Positions 19,119 to 29,233 are shown, counted from the first letter of the stretch. The stretch is DNA of 64,000 bases from Pseudomonadota bacterium (GCA_018818835.1 JAHIRD010000071.1:1-64000), one strand, 5' to 3'. The notes: a model not told the origin generated them from the sequence alone. Numbers and translations: made by a program.

Positions 19119-19805
19119 ATGGCACAGGTATCACTGGCACGTAAAAAAGAACTAAATGAACCGGATGAGTTTATTACATTGTCCAACAAGGCCCTGGAAT
19201 ATTCCCGACAGAATAAATCGATGATCATGTCAGTTGTCATCGGGGCACTTGCTCTGATTATCGTGATTTCAGGGTATCAATACTATGCCCAGAGTCGGGG
19301 AAACAAAGCTTTCGCCCAATATGCATCGGATATGGCCTGGTATGAAACGGCTTTAAAAGAAAAAAAAGGTGACGTTCCATTAAAAGATGTCAAGGAAAAG
19401 GGAGACTCTTTTCTGGGAAAGTATGCTGGAACAACAGCGGCCATGCTCGCCCAGGCAAAGTATGCCGGCATATATTTCAAGGAAAAGGATTTTTCTGCAG
19501 CTGAGAAACTTTATAACGATTTGCTTTCCGAATCCAAGCCTGGGACGGCATTGAGAAACATCAGTCTTTGTGCTCTGGCCCAATGTTATGAAGCCATGGA
19601 TAAAACAGATCAGGCTGTTGCCAGGTATCAGGAACTTTTATCCGGGGAAAATGAGATCAAAAAGGACGAGGCTCTATTTCATCTTGGACTCATTTACGAG
19701 AAAAAAGGGGATCAGGCCCAAAGCCGCGACGCTTATTCAAGACTTGCCAAAGAATTCTCAGATTCCATGTATGTTGAAATGGCCAAAGAAAAAGTTGACG
19801 GATGA
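19119..19805 (+). CDS. Membrane-anchored TPR protein (YfgM-like)
   Basis: The 228-residue protein has a cytoplasmic N-terminus, one transmembrane helix at about residues 35-53 and a C-terminal soluble region of TPR-like helical repeats (AEKLYNDLLSESKPGTALRNISLCALAQCYEAM and similar segments through EAMDKTDQAVARYQEL and FHLGLIYEKKGDQAQSRDAYSRLAKEF). This layout matches YfgM/BamD-adjacent TPR proteins that help periplasmic chaperones at the Sec translocon. AGGGAGG precedes the ATG. A perfect inverted repeat lies 45 bases after the stop. Confidence 0.72.
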   Translation: MAQVSLARKKELNEPDEFITLSNKALEYSRQNKSMIMSVVIGALALIIVISGYQYYAQSRGNKAFAQYASDMAWYETALKEKKGDVPLKDVKEKGDSFLGKYAGTTAAMLAQAKYAGIYFKEKDFSAAEKLYNDLLSESKPGTALRNISLCALAQCYEAMDKTDQAVARYQELLSGENEIKKDEALFHLGLIYEKKGDQAQSRDAYSRLAKEFSDSMYVEMAKEKVDG

Positions 19806-19849
19806 AAATCAGGCAAGAAAGAAACACAGGTAAGAAGAGGGGGAAAGTT

Positions 19850-19885
19850 AGAGCCAGACATGGGGGAAGGGGGTTGTCTGGCTCT
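19850..19885 (+). terminator. Perfect 11-bp inverted repeat after TPR gene
   Basis: AGAGCCAGACA (19850-19860) and its exact complement TGTCTGGCTCT (19875-19885) flank a G-rich loop. No T-run follows, so it may stabilise the mRNA 3' end rather than terminate by itself. Confidence 0.45.
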
Positions 19886-20314
19886 GGAGAGAAGGATAAA
19901 TAACTACTTGGTGGTGCGCATTGAATCATTATTGCAATAGCCTTGCCATTCTGTAGATTTTGAAAAATTAAATTATTCCAAATATAATATGCCAAGTTAT
20001 TATAGTGAGATAGTTCAATGTAAACGGATGTAGCGCGGGCTTATTTCTGTTTGTTCGAATGAACAATATTCCCCTAAAAAGTTTATAATTTTGAACATTC
20101 GATTTTATTCTGCTTGAAAACAACTTTTTCTCTTTTAACATGAGGGGATTAGGCGAGTTCAAAAATATAAACCATAGGGTTTACGAAAATGAACAGGATG
20201 GCATGTGAATGCTTTTTCCATGGCCAATCGTCGACTTTTTGCGAGTTCATCAGAATGTGACGTTAAGAATAAATATGTTTTGTTGCGGCTTCGCCGTGTT
20301 AAGGGCCCCGGGTC
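19886..20314. other. Intergenic region between convergent genes
   Basis: The stretch between the TPR gene and the NtrC-type regulator is AT-rich and holds no convincing ORF. It contains dispersed repeat copy C near its right end. Confidence 0.4.
20216..20252 (+). repeat. 37-bp dispersed repeat, copy C
   Basis: TTCCATGGCCAATCG through TTTTTGCGAGTTCATCA aligns with copies at 8969 and 10605. It is intergenic, downstream of the NtrC-type regulator gene on the opposite strand. Confidence 0.6.
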
Positions 20315-21700
20315 TTATTGCAGGATATCTCCAACACGGATCCCATATTTTTTCATTTTTTGATTGAGGCCGCTTTTTCCAATTTTAAGCAGCTTTGCGG
20401 CATGCGTTTGGATGCCATTGGCTTTTTCAAGTGCATGGATGATCATCTGCTTCTCAACCCCGGAAAGGGTCGCATAAAGTCCTGATTCCAAGCTCATTTC
20501 AGGAGCTGGAAAATTTTGGGATGAGGATTCGAATATATCTTTCGGTAGATCACACGGTGATATGTATTCGCCTGTACACAATATCATTGCCCGCTCAATC
20601 GTGTTTTCAAGTTGTCTGACATTCCCTGGCCATTTTGATTCAAGGAGAATTCGCTCACATTCGGGTGCGATTCCCTTGAGTGTCCGACCGGAAATGTTTT
20701 CTTCAGAAAAGGTATTGAAGAAATGATGGGCCAGGAGATGAATATCTTCGGGCCGCTCACGCAAGGGTGGGAGATGGATGTACACCACATTCAATCGATA
20801 ATAGAGATCTTCTCTGAAACGACCGAGCTTGACCTCATCCTTCAGAATTTTATTGGTGGCGGTGATCAAACGGAAATTGACCTTTACAACAGATGTCCCC
20901 CCCACACGCTCAAAACTTTTTTCCTGAATGACTCGAAGGATTTTAACCTGAAGATTTTGGCTCAGTTCTCCGATTTCATCAAGAAAAAGAGTCCCGGTGT
21001 GGGCCAGTTCAAATCGACCTTTTTTCATGGTAATGGCACCGGTAAAGGCCCCTTTTTCATGGCCGAATAATTCGCTTTCAAGGAGGGACTCGGAAAGGGC
21101 CGAACAGTTGACGGCTATAAAAGGGTTGTGTCTTCGGGGACTATTAAAGTGGATAGATCGTGCGATAAGTTCTTTACCCGTTCCGCTTTCCCCTTCCACA
21201 AGAACATGTGCTGATGTGGGGGCCACTTTGTTGACAAGGTTGAGCACCTTATGCATGGATTTACTTTTACCCACAATATTCCCAAAACTGAATTGAGATT
21301 TGACAACATTTCTAAGTCGCTTGTTTTCCTGAACAACACGGGAGTGATTAAGGGCTTTGTTGACAAAGATCAGCAACCGGTTATTGTCAAAAGGCTTTTG
21401 GATATAGGTAAATGCACCCTTCTGCATGGTTTCGACAGCTTTTTCAACGGACCCGTGGGCTGTCATCATGATAACCGGAATATCCGGCCAACCTGATCTG
21501 ACTTTGTCAAGAAGGAACAATCCATTCATTTCGGGCATTTTCATATCCGTGATAATAAGGTCAATATCCGAATCCTCAAGAATGGCAAGGGCTGTCTGGC
21601 CGCTTTCAGCCGTTAAAATGTTGAAGCCTTCTTCTTCAAGTATCGTCCTTAGAAGGGACAGATAATTGATTTCATCATCGACAATTAAAATGGTATCCAT
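20315..21700 (-). CDS. NtrC-family sigma-54-dependent response regulator
   Basis: The 461-residue protein has an N-terminal receiver (phospho-acceptor Asp52 in LIITDMKMPEMNG, conserved KPF), a central AAA+ domain with Walker A GESGTGKE, the sigma-54-contacting GAFTGA loop and LFLDEIGEL, and a C-terminal Fis-type helix-turn-helix (THAAKLLKIGKSGLNQKMKKYGI). It activates transcription from -24/-12 promoters when phosphorylated. The cognate histidine kinase is not adjacent. It lies upstream of and divergent from the pil operon, so PilR-like control is possible, but I find no -24/-12 promoter in front of that operon. Confidence 0.9.
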   Translation of the reverse strand: MDTILIVDDEINYLSLLRTILEEEGFNILTAESGQTALAILEDSDIDLIITDMKMPEMNGLFLLDKVRSGWPDIPVIMMTAHGSVEKAVETMQKGAFTYIQKPFDNNRLLIFVNKALNHSRVVQENKRLRNVVKSQFSFGNIVGKSKSMHKVLNLVNKVAPTSAHVLVEGESGTGKELIARSIHFNSPRRHNPFIAVNCSALSESLLESELFGHEKGAFTGAITMKKGRFELAHTGTLFLDEIGELSQNLQVKILRVIQEKSFERVGGTSVVKVNFRLITATNKILKDEVKLGRFREDLYYRLNVVYIHLPPLRERPEDIHLLAHHFFNTFSEENISGRTLKGIAPECERILLESKWPGNVRQLENTIERAMILCTGEYISPCDLPKDIFESSSQNFPAPEMSLESGLYATLSGVEKQMIIHALEKANGIQTHAAKLLKIGKSGLNQKMKKYGIRVGDILQ

Positions 21701-22290
21701 GGGACCTCACGTCTGGAATGGGTGATGCATATTAAACAGGTGCGTGGTTTGCCGGTCTCAATAACCCATGGTCTTTCCCATGGATTGCTTTGTCAGTTCA
21801 TGCATGTCGAAATGAATTCAACGGGAGTGGTCGTCAGATGGTCATGCCTGGAAAACAACACTCCGTAATCGACTCATGCGTGTGGATCTTTAAAAAGTAA
21901 CAAATCAAAGTTTTTCATTTTTTTAAAAGAAATTTTCTGATAGTATAAGTCATAAATAAATAAAACATTATCAGAATAAATTATCTTAGGTGATCATGTC
22001 TACCATCTTCTTTCTTTTAAGTCTGTGTCGTATAGAAAAACTGATCCTCAATGTCAATATAAACAGTGCGACATGCAAAATATTCTGTCAATGCTTATTG
22101 CATCCCTTTAAAAAAGTGTCACTAACTACCCTGTATAACGGGTTTTTTAAATATTTTTTTAGAAAGCCCTACAAGATATAGTGGCGCTATCAATAAAACG
22201 ATCAATATAATGTAATTGTATAAAATTTCTATATAATTTGCTTGACTTAAGGATAACAACATATAATTATCATTAACAAGTGCTCATACA
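21701..22290. other. Divergent upstream region of NtrC gene and pil operon
   Basis: This AT-rich 590-base region has only short ORFs that look non-coding (for example one at 21990-22181 with no family resemblance). Promoters for the minus-strand regulator and the plus-strand pil operon must lie here. I searched by eye for TGGCAC-N5-TTGC and did not find a credible sigma-54 site. Confidence 0.4.
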
Positions 22291-22359
22291 ATGACAATGA
22301 ATATCGAATTTAAAACCGCTGTAAATTATTATAAGGCCGGTCATACAGGATATAGGTTA

Positions 22360-22557
22360 ATGGCAAAGAATTCTTTAAAAACAATTCGCGAGTCCATGTT
22401 GATGAGTAAAGCGGAGCTTGCCAGAAAAGCAAATGTTTCTCCTATTACCATTGATCGTATTGAAAAAGGCCTGCCGTGTCGTATGGAGACCAAGAGAAAA
22501 ATCATATTGGCCTTGAACTATAAACTTACTGATAAAGACAAGATTTTTGGTGAATAA
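22360..22557 (+). CDS. Small XRE-type helix-turn-helix protein
   Basis: The 65-residue protein (from MAKNSLKTIRES) is almost wholly one Cro/CI-type helix-turn-helix: SLKTIRESMLMSKAELARKANVSPITIDRIEKGLPCRMETKRKIILAL. An in-frame ATG at 22291 would add 23 residues; the shorter start fits the domain edge. It sits 9 bases upstream of pilM, so it is likely co-transcribed and may regulate the operon. From memory, a similar small XRE gene precedes pilM in other deltaproteobacteria. Confidence 0.75.
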   Translation: MAKNSLKTIRESMLMSKAELARKANVSPITIDRIEKGLPCRMETKRKIILALNYKLTDKDKIFGE

Positions 22558-22566
22558 GGGCAAATT

Positions 22567-23634
22567 ATGGGATTTGGAAGCAAAAAGAATCTGGTTGGTC
22601 TGGATATAGGTTCCAGTGCAATTAAAGTTGCGGAAATATCGGAATCGAAAAGCGGACCGGTACTCAAAAAATTCGGAATTGTGGATATGCCCCATGGTGC
22701 CATTGAAGAGGGCATTATCAAGGATCCTGAAGAAGTTGCCGATGCAATACGTCAGCTTTTTCGTACCTTTAATATCAAACAGACCAATGTGGCCATTTCC
22801 ATCGGTGGCTATTCTGTGGTCGTAAAAAAGATCAATGTCCAGACCATGTCCGAAGAAGCCCTTCAGTCAACAATTCATTTTGAGGCTGAACAATACATTC
22901 CCTTTGATATCAGCGATGTTAATCTGGATTTTCAGATTCTGGGGGACAGTGAGCACAATCCCAATCAGATGAGTGTTCTGCTTGTGGCTGCAAAAAAGGA
23001 AATGATCGCGGATTATGTGAACGTTCTTGAGATGGCCAATCTCAGCCCCTGTATTGTTGATGTTGATGCATTTGCTTTGCAGAATATTTATGAAGCCTGT
23101 TATCTGGATGCTGAAGACCCTGGTGATGAATACGCTGCCCTGATTGATGTGGGGGCAGGGAAAACCACATTGAATATTCTCAAAGGGAGCAGCTCCTTGT
23201 TCATGAGGGACGTTTCCCTCGGCTGCAATCAGATTAACCGTAAAATAGCCTCCCTTATTGATTGCTCGATTGAAGAAGCCGAGGAAATCAAACTTGATGA
23301 TGAGCATTCAAAAATATCCCAGGAAGATCTTCGTGAAATCATATCGACGGTGACAGGTGACTGGTGCACTGAAATCAGCCGTGCACTGGACTTTTTTTAT
23401 TCAACCTATCCCGAAGGGCGTATCAGCCGAATTATTTTGAGCGGTGGTGGAGGAAATATTTCCGATTTTAGAAAACTGCTTGCTTTGAGAACATCAACGG
23501 AAGTTGAGGTGGTTGACCCATTTAAAAAGGTCTATGTGAACAACGATCGGTTTGATAAGGATTACATGGACCAGATGGCTCCACAAAGTGCAATATGCAT
23601 GGGGTTAGCAATAAGGAAAGTGGATGACAAATGA
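22567..23634 (+). CDS. pilM: Type IV pilus inner-membrane platform protein PilM
   Basis: PilM is an actin-like cytoplasmic ATP-binding protein that docks on the N-terminus of PilN and links the pilus motor to the alignment complex. The 355-residue length is typical. Features are the N-terminal GLDIGSSAIKVAEI phosphate-1 loop, QSTIHFEAEQYIPFDI, DVDAFALQNIYEA, ALIDVGAGKTTLNI (phosphate-2) and the adenosine motif ILSGGGGNISDF. It overlaps pilN by four bases (ATGA). Confidence 0.93.
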   Translation: MGFGSKKNLVGLDIGSSAIKVAEISESKSGPVLKKFGIVDMPHGAIEEGIIKDPEEVADAIRQLFRTFNIKQTNVAISIGGYSVVVKKINVQTMSEEALQSTIHFEAEQYIPFDISDVNLDFQILGDSEHNPNQMSVLLVAAKKEMIADYVNVLEMANLSPCIVDVDAFALQNIYEACYLDAEDPGDEYAALIDVGAGKTTLNILKGSSSLFMRDVSLGCNQINRKIASLIDCSIEEAEEIKLDDEHSKISQEDLREIISTVTGDWCTEISRALDFFYSTYPEGRISRIILSGGGGNISDFRKLLALRTSTEVEVVDPFKKVYVNNDRFDKDYMDQMAPQSAICMGLAIRKVDDK

Positions 23635-24212
23635 TACGAATAAACTTATTACCATTTCGCGCCGCTAGAACGAAAGAGAATGTCAGACGCCAGGTTTCGA
23701 TCTTTATTCTTCTAATTATCCTGTTGCTGGTTGGCATGGGTGCCTACAGATTACATTTGGGTATTAAGACCAATGAAGAAAAAAACAAAACACAGGCCAT
23801 CAAAACTGAGTTGGAAAAATATACACAAAAGGCCAAGGAAGTCGATCTGATTAACAAGGAAAACGAGACGCTGCAGAAAAAAATCAATATTATCGGCGAA
23901 CTCGAAAAGGTCAGGAAAGAACCCATTCTCCTCTTTGAAGCGCTGACAGATGTTTTTATCGAGGAGAGAATGTGGCTGACCAACTTTGATGTCAAAGATA
24001 AAGGTATTGTCATCAAAGGCATGGCCCTTGATGAAATTACTGTTGCTGATTTTACCAAAAGATTGCAAAACTCGGCTTATTATGACGATGTTGTCTTGAA
24101 ATTTTTGAAACAAATAGTAGCAAATGATATAAAGATGAAATCATTTGAAATCAGTGCAAGCATTGCCAAGGTAGACACTAAAAAAACAAACATCGATAAG
24201 GCATTGAAATAA
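23631..24212 (+). CDS. pilN: Type IV pilus assembly protein PilN
   Basis: PilN is a bitopic inner-membrane protein of the alignment complex. The 193-residue protein starts with the conserved MIRINLLPFR, the cytoplasmic peptide that binds PilM, followed by one transmembrane helix at about residues 22-40, a coiled-coil stalk (about 45-90, KNKTQAIKTELEKYTQKAKE) and a ferredoxin-like periplasmic domain with MWLTNFDVKDKGIVIKGMA. It overlaps pilM by four bases and pilO by one. Confidence 0.92.
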   Translation: MIRINLLPFRAARTKENVRRQVSIFILLIILLLVGMGAYRLHLGIKTNEEKNKTQAIKTELEKYTQKAKEVDLINKENETLQKKINIIGELEKVRKEPILLFEALTDVFIEERMWLTNFDVKDKGIVIKGMALDEITVADFTKRLQNSAYYDDVVLKFLKQIVANDIKMKSFEISASIAKVDTKKTNIDKALK

Positions 24213-24859
24213 TGAAAAAAATCGAATTAACATCTAAGACATTCGAACCGATGTTTAAAAAAATCGAAGAGTTGGATAAAATCCAGAGATTATTCATATG
24301 TGTTTTCACCATAGCCCTCTTAGGGGCAGCATTCTTTTTTTTATCAGCGAAGCCAACGTTGGACAAGATTGCGCAATACAGGTCGGAATATGAATCAACG
24401 GAAAAAAAATTGAACGTTGCAAAAAGGAAAGCGGCTCAGTTGGTTCAGTTACAGAATGAACGAAAAATGAAGGAAGCTGAATTTAGAAAGGTAATGAAAG
24501 CCTTGCCTGAAAAAAAAGAAATTCCGTCATTGTTGACAAGCATATCACAATCCGGGCAGGATACCGGAATGGAATTTCAGTCATTTGAACCGAAAAAGGA
24601 AGTGAATCAAGGGTTTTACGGTGAGATACCCGTTGATATAAGCATGCTTGGGGATTACCATAATACGATCATGTTTATTGATAAGGTGACCAGTTTAAAT
24701 CGAATCGTGAATATAAAAAATATTCAGATGGCATCATCGCCTTCAAAGGATGGCGGTAAAATGAAGATTAAAACCTTATGTCAGGCTGTGACCTATAAAT
24801 TTGTTGAACAACAAGAGGCTGTACCGTCAAAAGATAAAAAAACGAAAAAAAAAAGGTAG
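24212..24859 (+). CDS. pilO: Type IV pilus assembly protein PilO
   Basis: PilO partners PilN in the periplasm. The 215-residue protein has a short cytoplasmic part, a transmembrane helix at about residues 27-45, a coiled coil (LNVAKRKAAQLVQLQNERKMKEAEF) and a C-terminal ferredoxin-like domain with LPEKKEIPSLLTSISQSGQDTGMEFQSF and the closing VTYKFVE strand. The start codon overlaps the pilN stop. A short poly-lysine tail ends the protein. Confidence 0.92.
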   Translation: MKKIELTSKTFEPMFKKIEELDKIQRLFICVFTIALLGAAFFFLSAKPTLDKIAQYRSEYESTEKKLNVAKRKAAQLVQLQNERKMKEAEFRKVMKALPEKKEIPSLLTSISQSGQDTGMEFQSFEPKKEVNQGFYGEIPVDISMLGDYHNTIMFIDKVTSLNRIVNIKNIQMASSPSKDGGKMKIKTLCQAVTYKFVEQQEAVPSKDKKTKKKR

Positions 24860-24903
24860 GAAAAGATAATTAATATTCACACTAACTCAATAAAAGTGTC
24901 ATT

Positions 24904-25698
24904 ATGATTAAAAAAATAATTACCATAGGTTTTATGCCGTGTTTACTGATTATTTTCTTATCCGTTGTCGGATGTGAAAAGCAGGATAAGGAAATGACTC
25001 CTGAACACGTGGATGTTAAATCATTCAAAATTGAAAAAATGGATGATCAGGTGAAACGTGATGATTCTCAAGTCATAGATGTCAATGAAAAAATAGAGGG
25101 TCAAACAAACAAGGTTGTATCGACTCCTGTCGATGGACCAGAGGCACCGACAGAGATGCATGAGAAAAATGCGGATGGAGAAATTTTAAAATCCGTAACA
25201 CCCCGGGATGACCAGGGCGGCAGAGTCACCGATGAAAAGTCGACGATGAAAAAAGATATCGTGATCTCTCCTGCGCTTGGCTTGGAAAGCGACGGGAAAT
25301 TCGATATAGAACTCGCATACAATCCTGCGGGACGAATCGACCCCTTTGAGCCCCTTTTTCAGCCCAAACAGGAATCCTATTTGGAGAATACCGGTAAAAG
25401 CCAGACGATCAGGGATGCCAGGCGTGGAAAACTGACTCCTTTGGAAAAACTGGATATCGGTCAATTAAAATTGACTGCTATCATACAGGGGGCGCAACGA
25501 AGTGTTGCCATGGTTCAGGAATCAACGGGTAAGGGACATGTCGTGAAGAAGGGTACTTATATCGGTATTAACTCTGGACGAGTTGTTGAAATTTCAAAAA
25601 ACATTGTTGTGATCGAAGAAGAAGTTGAAGATTTGTTAGGTAAAATTATTGTACGAAAAAGGGAACTGAAGCTTCAAAAACCTCTTGGAGAAATGTGA
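24904..25698 (+). CDS. pilP: Type IV pilus lipoprotein PilP
   Basis: PilP is an inner-membrane lipoprotein that joins PilNO to the secretin PilQ. The 264-residue protein has a lipobox LSVVGC with Cys24, a long disordered acidic linker (about residues 30-130), and a C-terminal beta domain with AGRIDPFEPLF, LTPLEKLDIGQLKLTAI, VQESTGKGHVVKKGTYIGINSGRV and KIIVRKRELKL, the usual PilP signature. The linker is longer than in Pseudomonas or Neisseria PilP (about 175 residues total). The stop is one base before the pilQ start. Confidence 0.9.
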   Translation: MIKKIITIGFMPCLLIIFLSVVGCEKQDKEMTPEHVDVKSFKIEKMDDQVKRDDSQVIDVNEKIEGQTNKVVSTPVDGPEAPTEMHEKNADGEILKSVTPRDDQGGRVTDEKSTMKKDIVISPALGLESDGKFDIELAYNPAGRIDPFEPLFQPKQESYLENTGKSQTIRDARRGKLTPLEKLDIGQLKLTAIIQGAQRSVAMVQESTGKGHVVKKGTYIGINSGRVVEISKNIVVIEEEVEDLLGKIIVRKRELKLQKPLGEM

Positions 25699-25699
25699 T

Positions 25700-28600
25700 A
25701 TGCTTTACACAATTTCGAAATTTTTAAAAAACGGGGCACAGGCATTGCTGGTTGCTCTTGCATTGGTGTTGATCGTCACAGGATGCACTGCCACCAAAAA
25801 GGGTGGAGTTACTGCCTCTGATTCTGCTACAAACGGAGATAGAACCATTAACAGCATATCCGTTTCCGATGAAGCAGGTGCTTTAAAAGTCAACATTCAG
25901 GGGAACAGCCCCTTGAGGTATACGTCGGTTAAGCAGGCCTTTCCCTTAGGCATCGTCCTCTATTTCCCTGGGACAAAACTTGAGAATATCGACTCGGAGT
26001 ATCCTCCTGAAGGCACTATCCTGAGCGCCATCAAGACCTCACAGCAGAGCCATTCGGCCGGTTATGATTCAAGAATTAAAGTTCTTCTGAACAGTGATGT
26101 TGATTATGACATTATCCGTGAAGAAAATGGCCTTATCGTAAACCTTACGAAACCGGCTGGTGAGGGTAGTGAAAGCGTGTCGGTTGGTGAGGCTGCCCAA
26201 GGGGACATGGACGGCGTTTCCGGCCAGGAAGATTTCGTTATCAATGAATCCGGGATCGTATCCGAAGAGCCTGTCACATTAGAAGAAGGGATTCAAGCTG
26301 TTGAAGAGCCCATGGAAGAGTATCCCCTTGAGACGGAGATGGATACTCAGGCTGTCAATGACACCGGAATGGTTGAGGAACCGGATGCCATTGCTGAAAA
26401 TGCAGTTGAAATTACCGATGATTCTTTTGCTGCGGACTCCGAAGGTGGCGTTGAAATGGTTGAACCAGTCGCTGCAGTTCCTGACGTATCGTTTGGTCAG
26501 GAAGGTGACGCAGCACTTGCCACTCAAATTATATCCATTGATAAAATCATAACTGACGACTCAGCTGACATCCATATTGATGCAGACGGAAAAATTGAAG
26601 ATTATAAAATATTCACCATTCCTGGAACGGATCAAAAATCAGGACGAATCGTTTGCGATGTCTATAAAATTAAAGGAATCAATACAAAAGGCGAGCAAAA
26701 GATTCTTGTCAATTCAAACGGTATCCAGACGGTTAGATATTTTAATTCTCCTGACAAAATGAGGGTTGTTATCGATGCCACTGATAACAATATTCTCAAT
26801 GCCTATACTGTTGATTCAGGGACACGTGGCCTGATCATTCATATTGGCGCTGCGTCCGTGGCTTCCGATGCCAGCGAACAGGGTGTTTCAGCTTTAGACA
26901 ATGCTCCTGCCGAAGACGTATATTACGATAACGAATCGTCAATGGGAACAGAAGAAGTCATTACGGAAGAAACAACCGAGGCCATGGCCGATGACGTCCC
27001 AGCCGTGGATGAAATGCACAATGACTCCCTTGACGTTTCAAGCAAAGGCACAAGTGAACCGACAATGGGCGAAGACGCTGAGGTTGTAGAAGATATTCAG
27101 GAAGCTGCGCCTGTTGTGGATCAAAACCCTCCGTCCATTGACTCTGAAACAGCAGGGGCGGTTTATGTTAACACTGATTCCGGTGATATTGAGGACGATA
27201 CAATGGGTGGGCAAGACGTGACGGACATGTCAGAACCATCTGTTGCACCTGCCGCTGGAATGTCATGGGTTAATCAGATCGATTTTACATCTGAAAAAGC
27301 AGGCAAGTCGGCTATCATCATTGGAACCACGCATCAGGTGGAATATAAGGTTTCGAAAAAGGATGACAGAACCATTCATTTCAGGCTTTATGGCACTAAA
27401 CTTCCCAAGACCAGGAAGTATCCCTTTATCACAACGCGTTTTGAAAGCGCAGTGAATCGGATTATCCCTGTCCAGACACCGGCCATGGGCGACAATTCTC
27501 TGTTTATTATTGAACTTCGGGAAGCGGTGCCCTACTATGTTGATCAGCAGGGAAGTACAATCAAAATTAATTTTGAAGCGTCATCCGTTCCTCCCCAGCC
27601 CGAGGACATGGCCGGACTTCCCTTGTGGAAGGAAGTATTGAGTAAGACACCTGAGATAAAAGACATTGAAATGGAATTTGCCCATCAGAAAGACGTGATT
27701 ACGGAGCCCTCTGATGCTGAAATAACATCCATGGATGATACGGGTGTCACTTCGGATACAGGTTCCGGGGCTGAAATGAAAATGTCCGAGGGAGAAGAAA
27801 CAAGCACGGTAACCTCTCCGGTTGAAACGCCTGAAGAGCCAATGGTGGCAGATACGGAAGATCTGGCACGTGAAAGCGAAGGCCTTGTGGCACCACCCGC
27901 CAAAACCATGCCGGTCGCACCGATCGAACCCATCGAAGACGGTGAAGGTTTAAACTCAATGATGGGTGATGGTGGTTTTGTCAGCTGGTCGCAAAAAAAG
28001 AAATACACGGGTGAAAAAATTTCTGTAGATTTTTTTGAAACCGATATAAAAAATGTCTTTCGAATTATCAGGGCCGTCAGCAGTCAAAATTTTGCCATCG
28101 ATAAAGATGTGGATGGAAAAGTGACCATGACTCTGGACAAACCCGTGCCCTGGGATCAGGTTCTGGATCTTGTCCTTAAAATGAATATGCTTGGAATGGT
28201 TACCGAGGGCGGGATTAATAGAATAGCCACACTTGAAACGTTGAAACAGGAAGAGCAAAAACGGCTTGAGTACATAGCGGCAGAAGAGCAGACAAAACTA
28301 AAGAAAAAATCCCTTGAGCCAATTTTTACTGAATACATTCTGATCAATTATTCAAATGCAGAAAAGGAAATTCTGCCCCATATCGAAAAGCTTATGACGG
28401 CTGATAGAGGCAAAATAAGCGTTGATAAACGAACCAATCAGATTATTCTGACCGATACAAAAGAAAAAATTAAACAGGCAAAAGAGCTGATCCAAAAGCT
28501 CGACAAAATTACTCCCCAGGTGATTATTGAAGCACGAATTGTTGAAGCCACGACAACCTTTTCTCGAAGTCTGGGAACGGAGTGGAACTTTAATTCCAAT

Positions 28601-29233
28601 CCTAATTTTGATGTATATAATGATACGCTGGGGGGCACTTACGGATATCAAGTGGCCATGAACAATAAAGTGGCAGCTGATTCGAGTATCGGTATCAATT
28701 TCACCCGTCTCACAGGGGCTCAGTTTCTTCTAAATGCAAAACTTCTTGCCATGGAAAGCAAAGGCGAAGGTAAGATTATCAGTGCCCCCAAAGTCCTGAC
28801 CATTGATAATAAGGAAGCAACGATTATTCAGGGTGTTGAAATTCCTTTCGCGACATACAGTTCCGAAGGCACCAAGACCATGTTCAAAAAAATCGAACTT
28901 AAACTGTCGGTCACACCCCATGTGACTGCAGACAATAAGATTTCCTTGAAAGTTCTGATTGATAAGAATGATGTGGGTGGATTAACGGATCTGGGGCCGA
29001 CCATTACAACTAAAAAAGTTGAAAGCGAACTTTTGATCAATGATGGGGATACCATTGTTATCGGGGGTATCATCAAATCAAACAAAAACGTGACCGAAGA
29101 AGGCTTTCCATTTATTTCAAAATTGCCCGTGATCGGTTGGTTGTTTAAGTCAAAAATACGGTCCGAAGACAAACAGGAATTGCTTGTCTTTTTATCGCCA
29201 CGAGTTGTAAGTTACGAAGATACAGCCCGATAA
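25700..29233 (+). CDS. pilQ: Type IV pilus secretin PilQ with expanded AMIN/acidic region
   Basis: PilQ is the outer-membrane secretin through which the pilus passes. The product is about 1177 residues from ATG 25700 (GGAGA in the end of pilP), unusually long for PilQ. A lipobox LIVTGC puts Cys29 at the processed N-terminus. Three peptidoglycan-binding AMIN-type domains can be seen at roughly 50-145, 275-385 and 515-625, separated by Glu/Asp-rich, Thr/Ser-containing spacers. The secretin N0 domain begins near 770 (ISVDFFETDIKNVFRIIRAV), the N1 domain near 870, and the secretin core runs to the end with SAPKVLTIDNKEATIIQG, TVTPH-like VTPHVT and GDTIVIGGI. It ends the pilMNOPQ run. Confidence 0.93.
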   Translation: MLYTISKFLKNGAQALLVALALVLIVTGCTATKKGGVTASDSATNGDRTINSISVSDEAGALKVNIQGNSPLRYTSVKQAFPLGIVLYFPGTKLENIDSEYPPEGTILSAIKTSQQSHSAGYDSRIKVLLNSDVDYDIIREENGLIVNLTKPAGEGSESVSVGEAAQGDMDGVSGQEDFVINESGIVSEEPVTLEEGIQAVEEPMEEYPLETEMDTQAVNDTGMVEEPDAIAENAVEITDDSFAADSEGGVEMVEPVAAVPDVSFGQEGDAALATQIISIDKIITDDSADIHIDADGKIEDYKIFTIPGTDQKSGRIVCDVYKIKGINTKGEQKILVNSNGIQTVRYFNSPDKMRVVIDATDNNILNAYTVDSGTRGLIIHIGAASVASDASEQGVSALDNAPAEDVYYDNESSMGTEEVITEETTEAMADDVPAVDEMHNDSLDVSSKGTSEPTMGEDAEVVEDIQEAAPVVDQNPPSIDSETAGAVYVNTDSGDIEDDTMGGQDVTDMSEPSVAPAAGMSWVNQIDFTSEKAGKSAIIIGTTHQVEYKVSKKDDRTIHFRLYGTKLPKTRKYPFITTRFESAVNRIIPVQTPAMGDNSLFIIELREAVPYYVDQQGSTIKINFEASSVPPQPEDMAGLPLWKEVLSKTPEIKDIEMEFAHQKDVITEPSDAEITSMDDTGVTSDTGSGAEMKMSEGEETSTVTSPVETPEEPMVADTEDLARESEGLVAPPAKTMPVAPIEPIEDGEGLNSMMGDGGFVSWSQKKKYTGEKISVDFFETDIKNVFRIIRAVSSQNFAIDKDVDGKVTMTLDKPVPWDQVLDLVLKMNMLGMVTEGGINRIATLETLKQEEQKRLEYIAAEEQTKLKKKSLEPIFTEYILINYSNAEKEILPHIEKLMTADRGKISVDKRTNQIILTDTKEKIKQAKELIQKLDKITPQVIIEARIVEATTTFSRSLGTEWNFNSNPNFDVYNDTLGGTYGYQVAMNNKVAADSSIGINFTRLTGAQFLLNAKLLAMESKGEGKIISAPKVLTIDNKEATIIQGVEIPFATYSSEGTKTMFKKIELKLSVTPHVTADNKISLKVLIDKNDVGGLTDLGPTITTKKVESELLINDGDTIVIGGIIKSNKNVTEEGFPFISKLPVIGWLFKSKIRSEDKQELLVFLSPRVVSYEDTAR

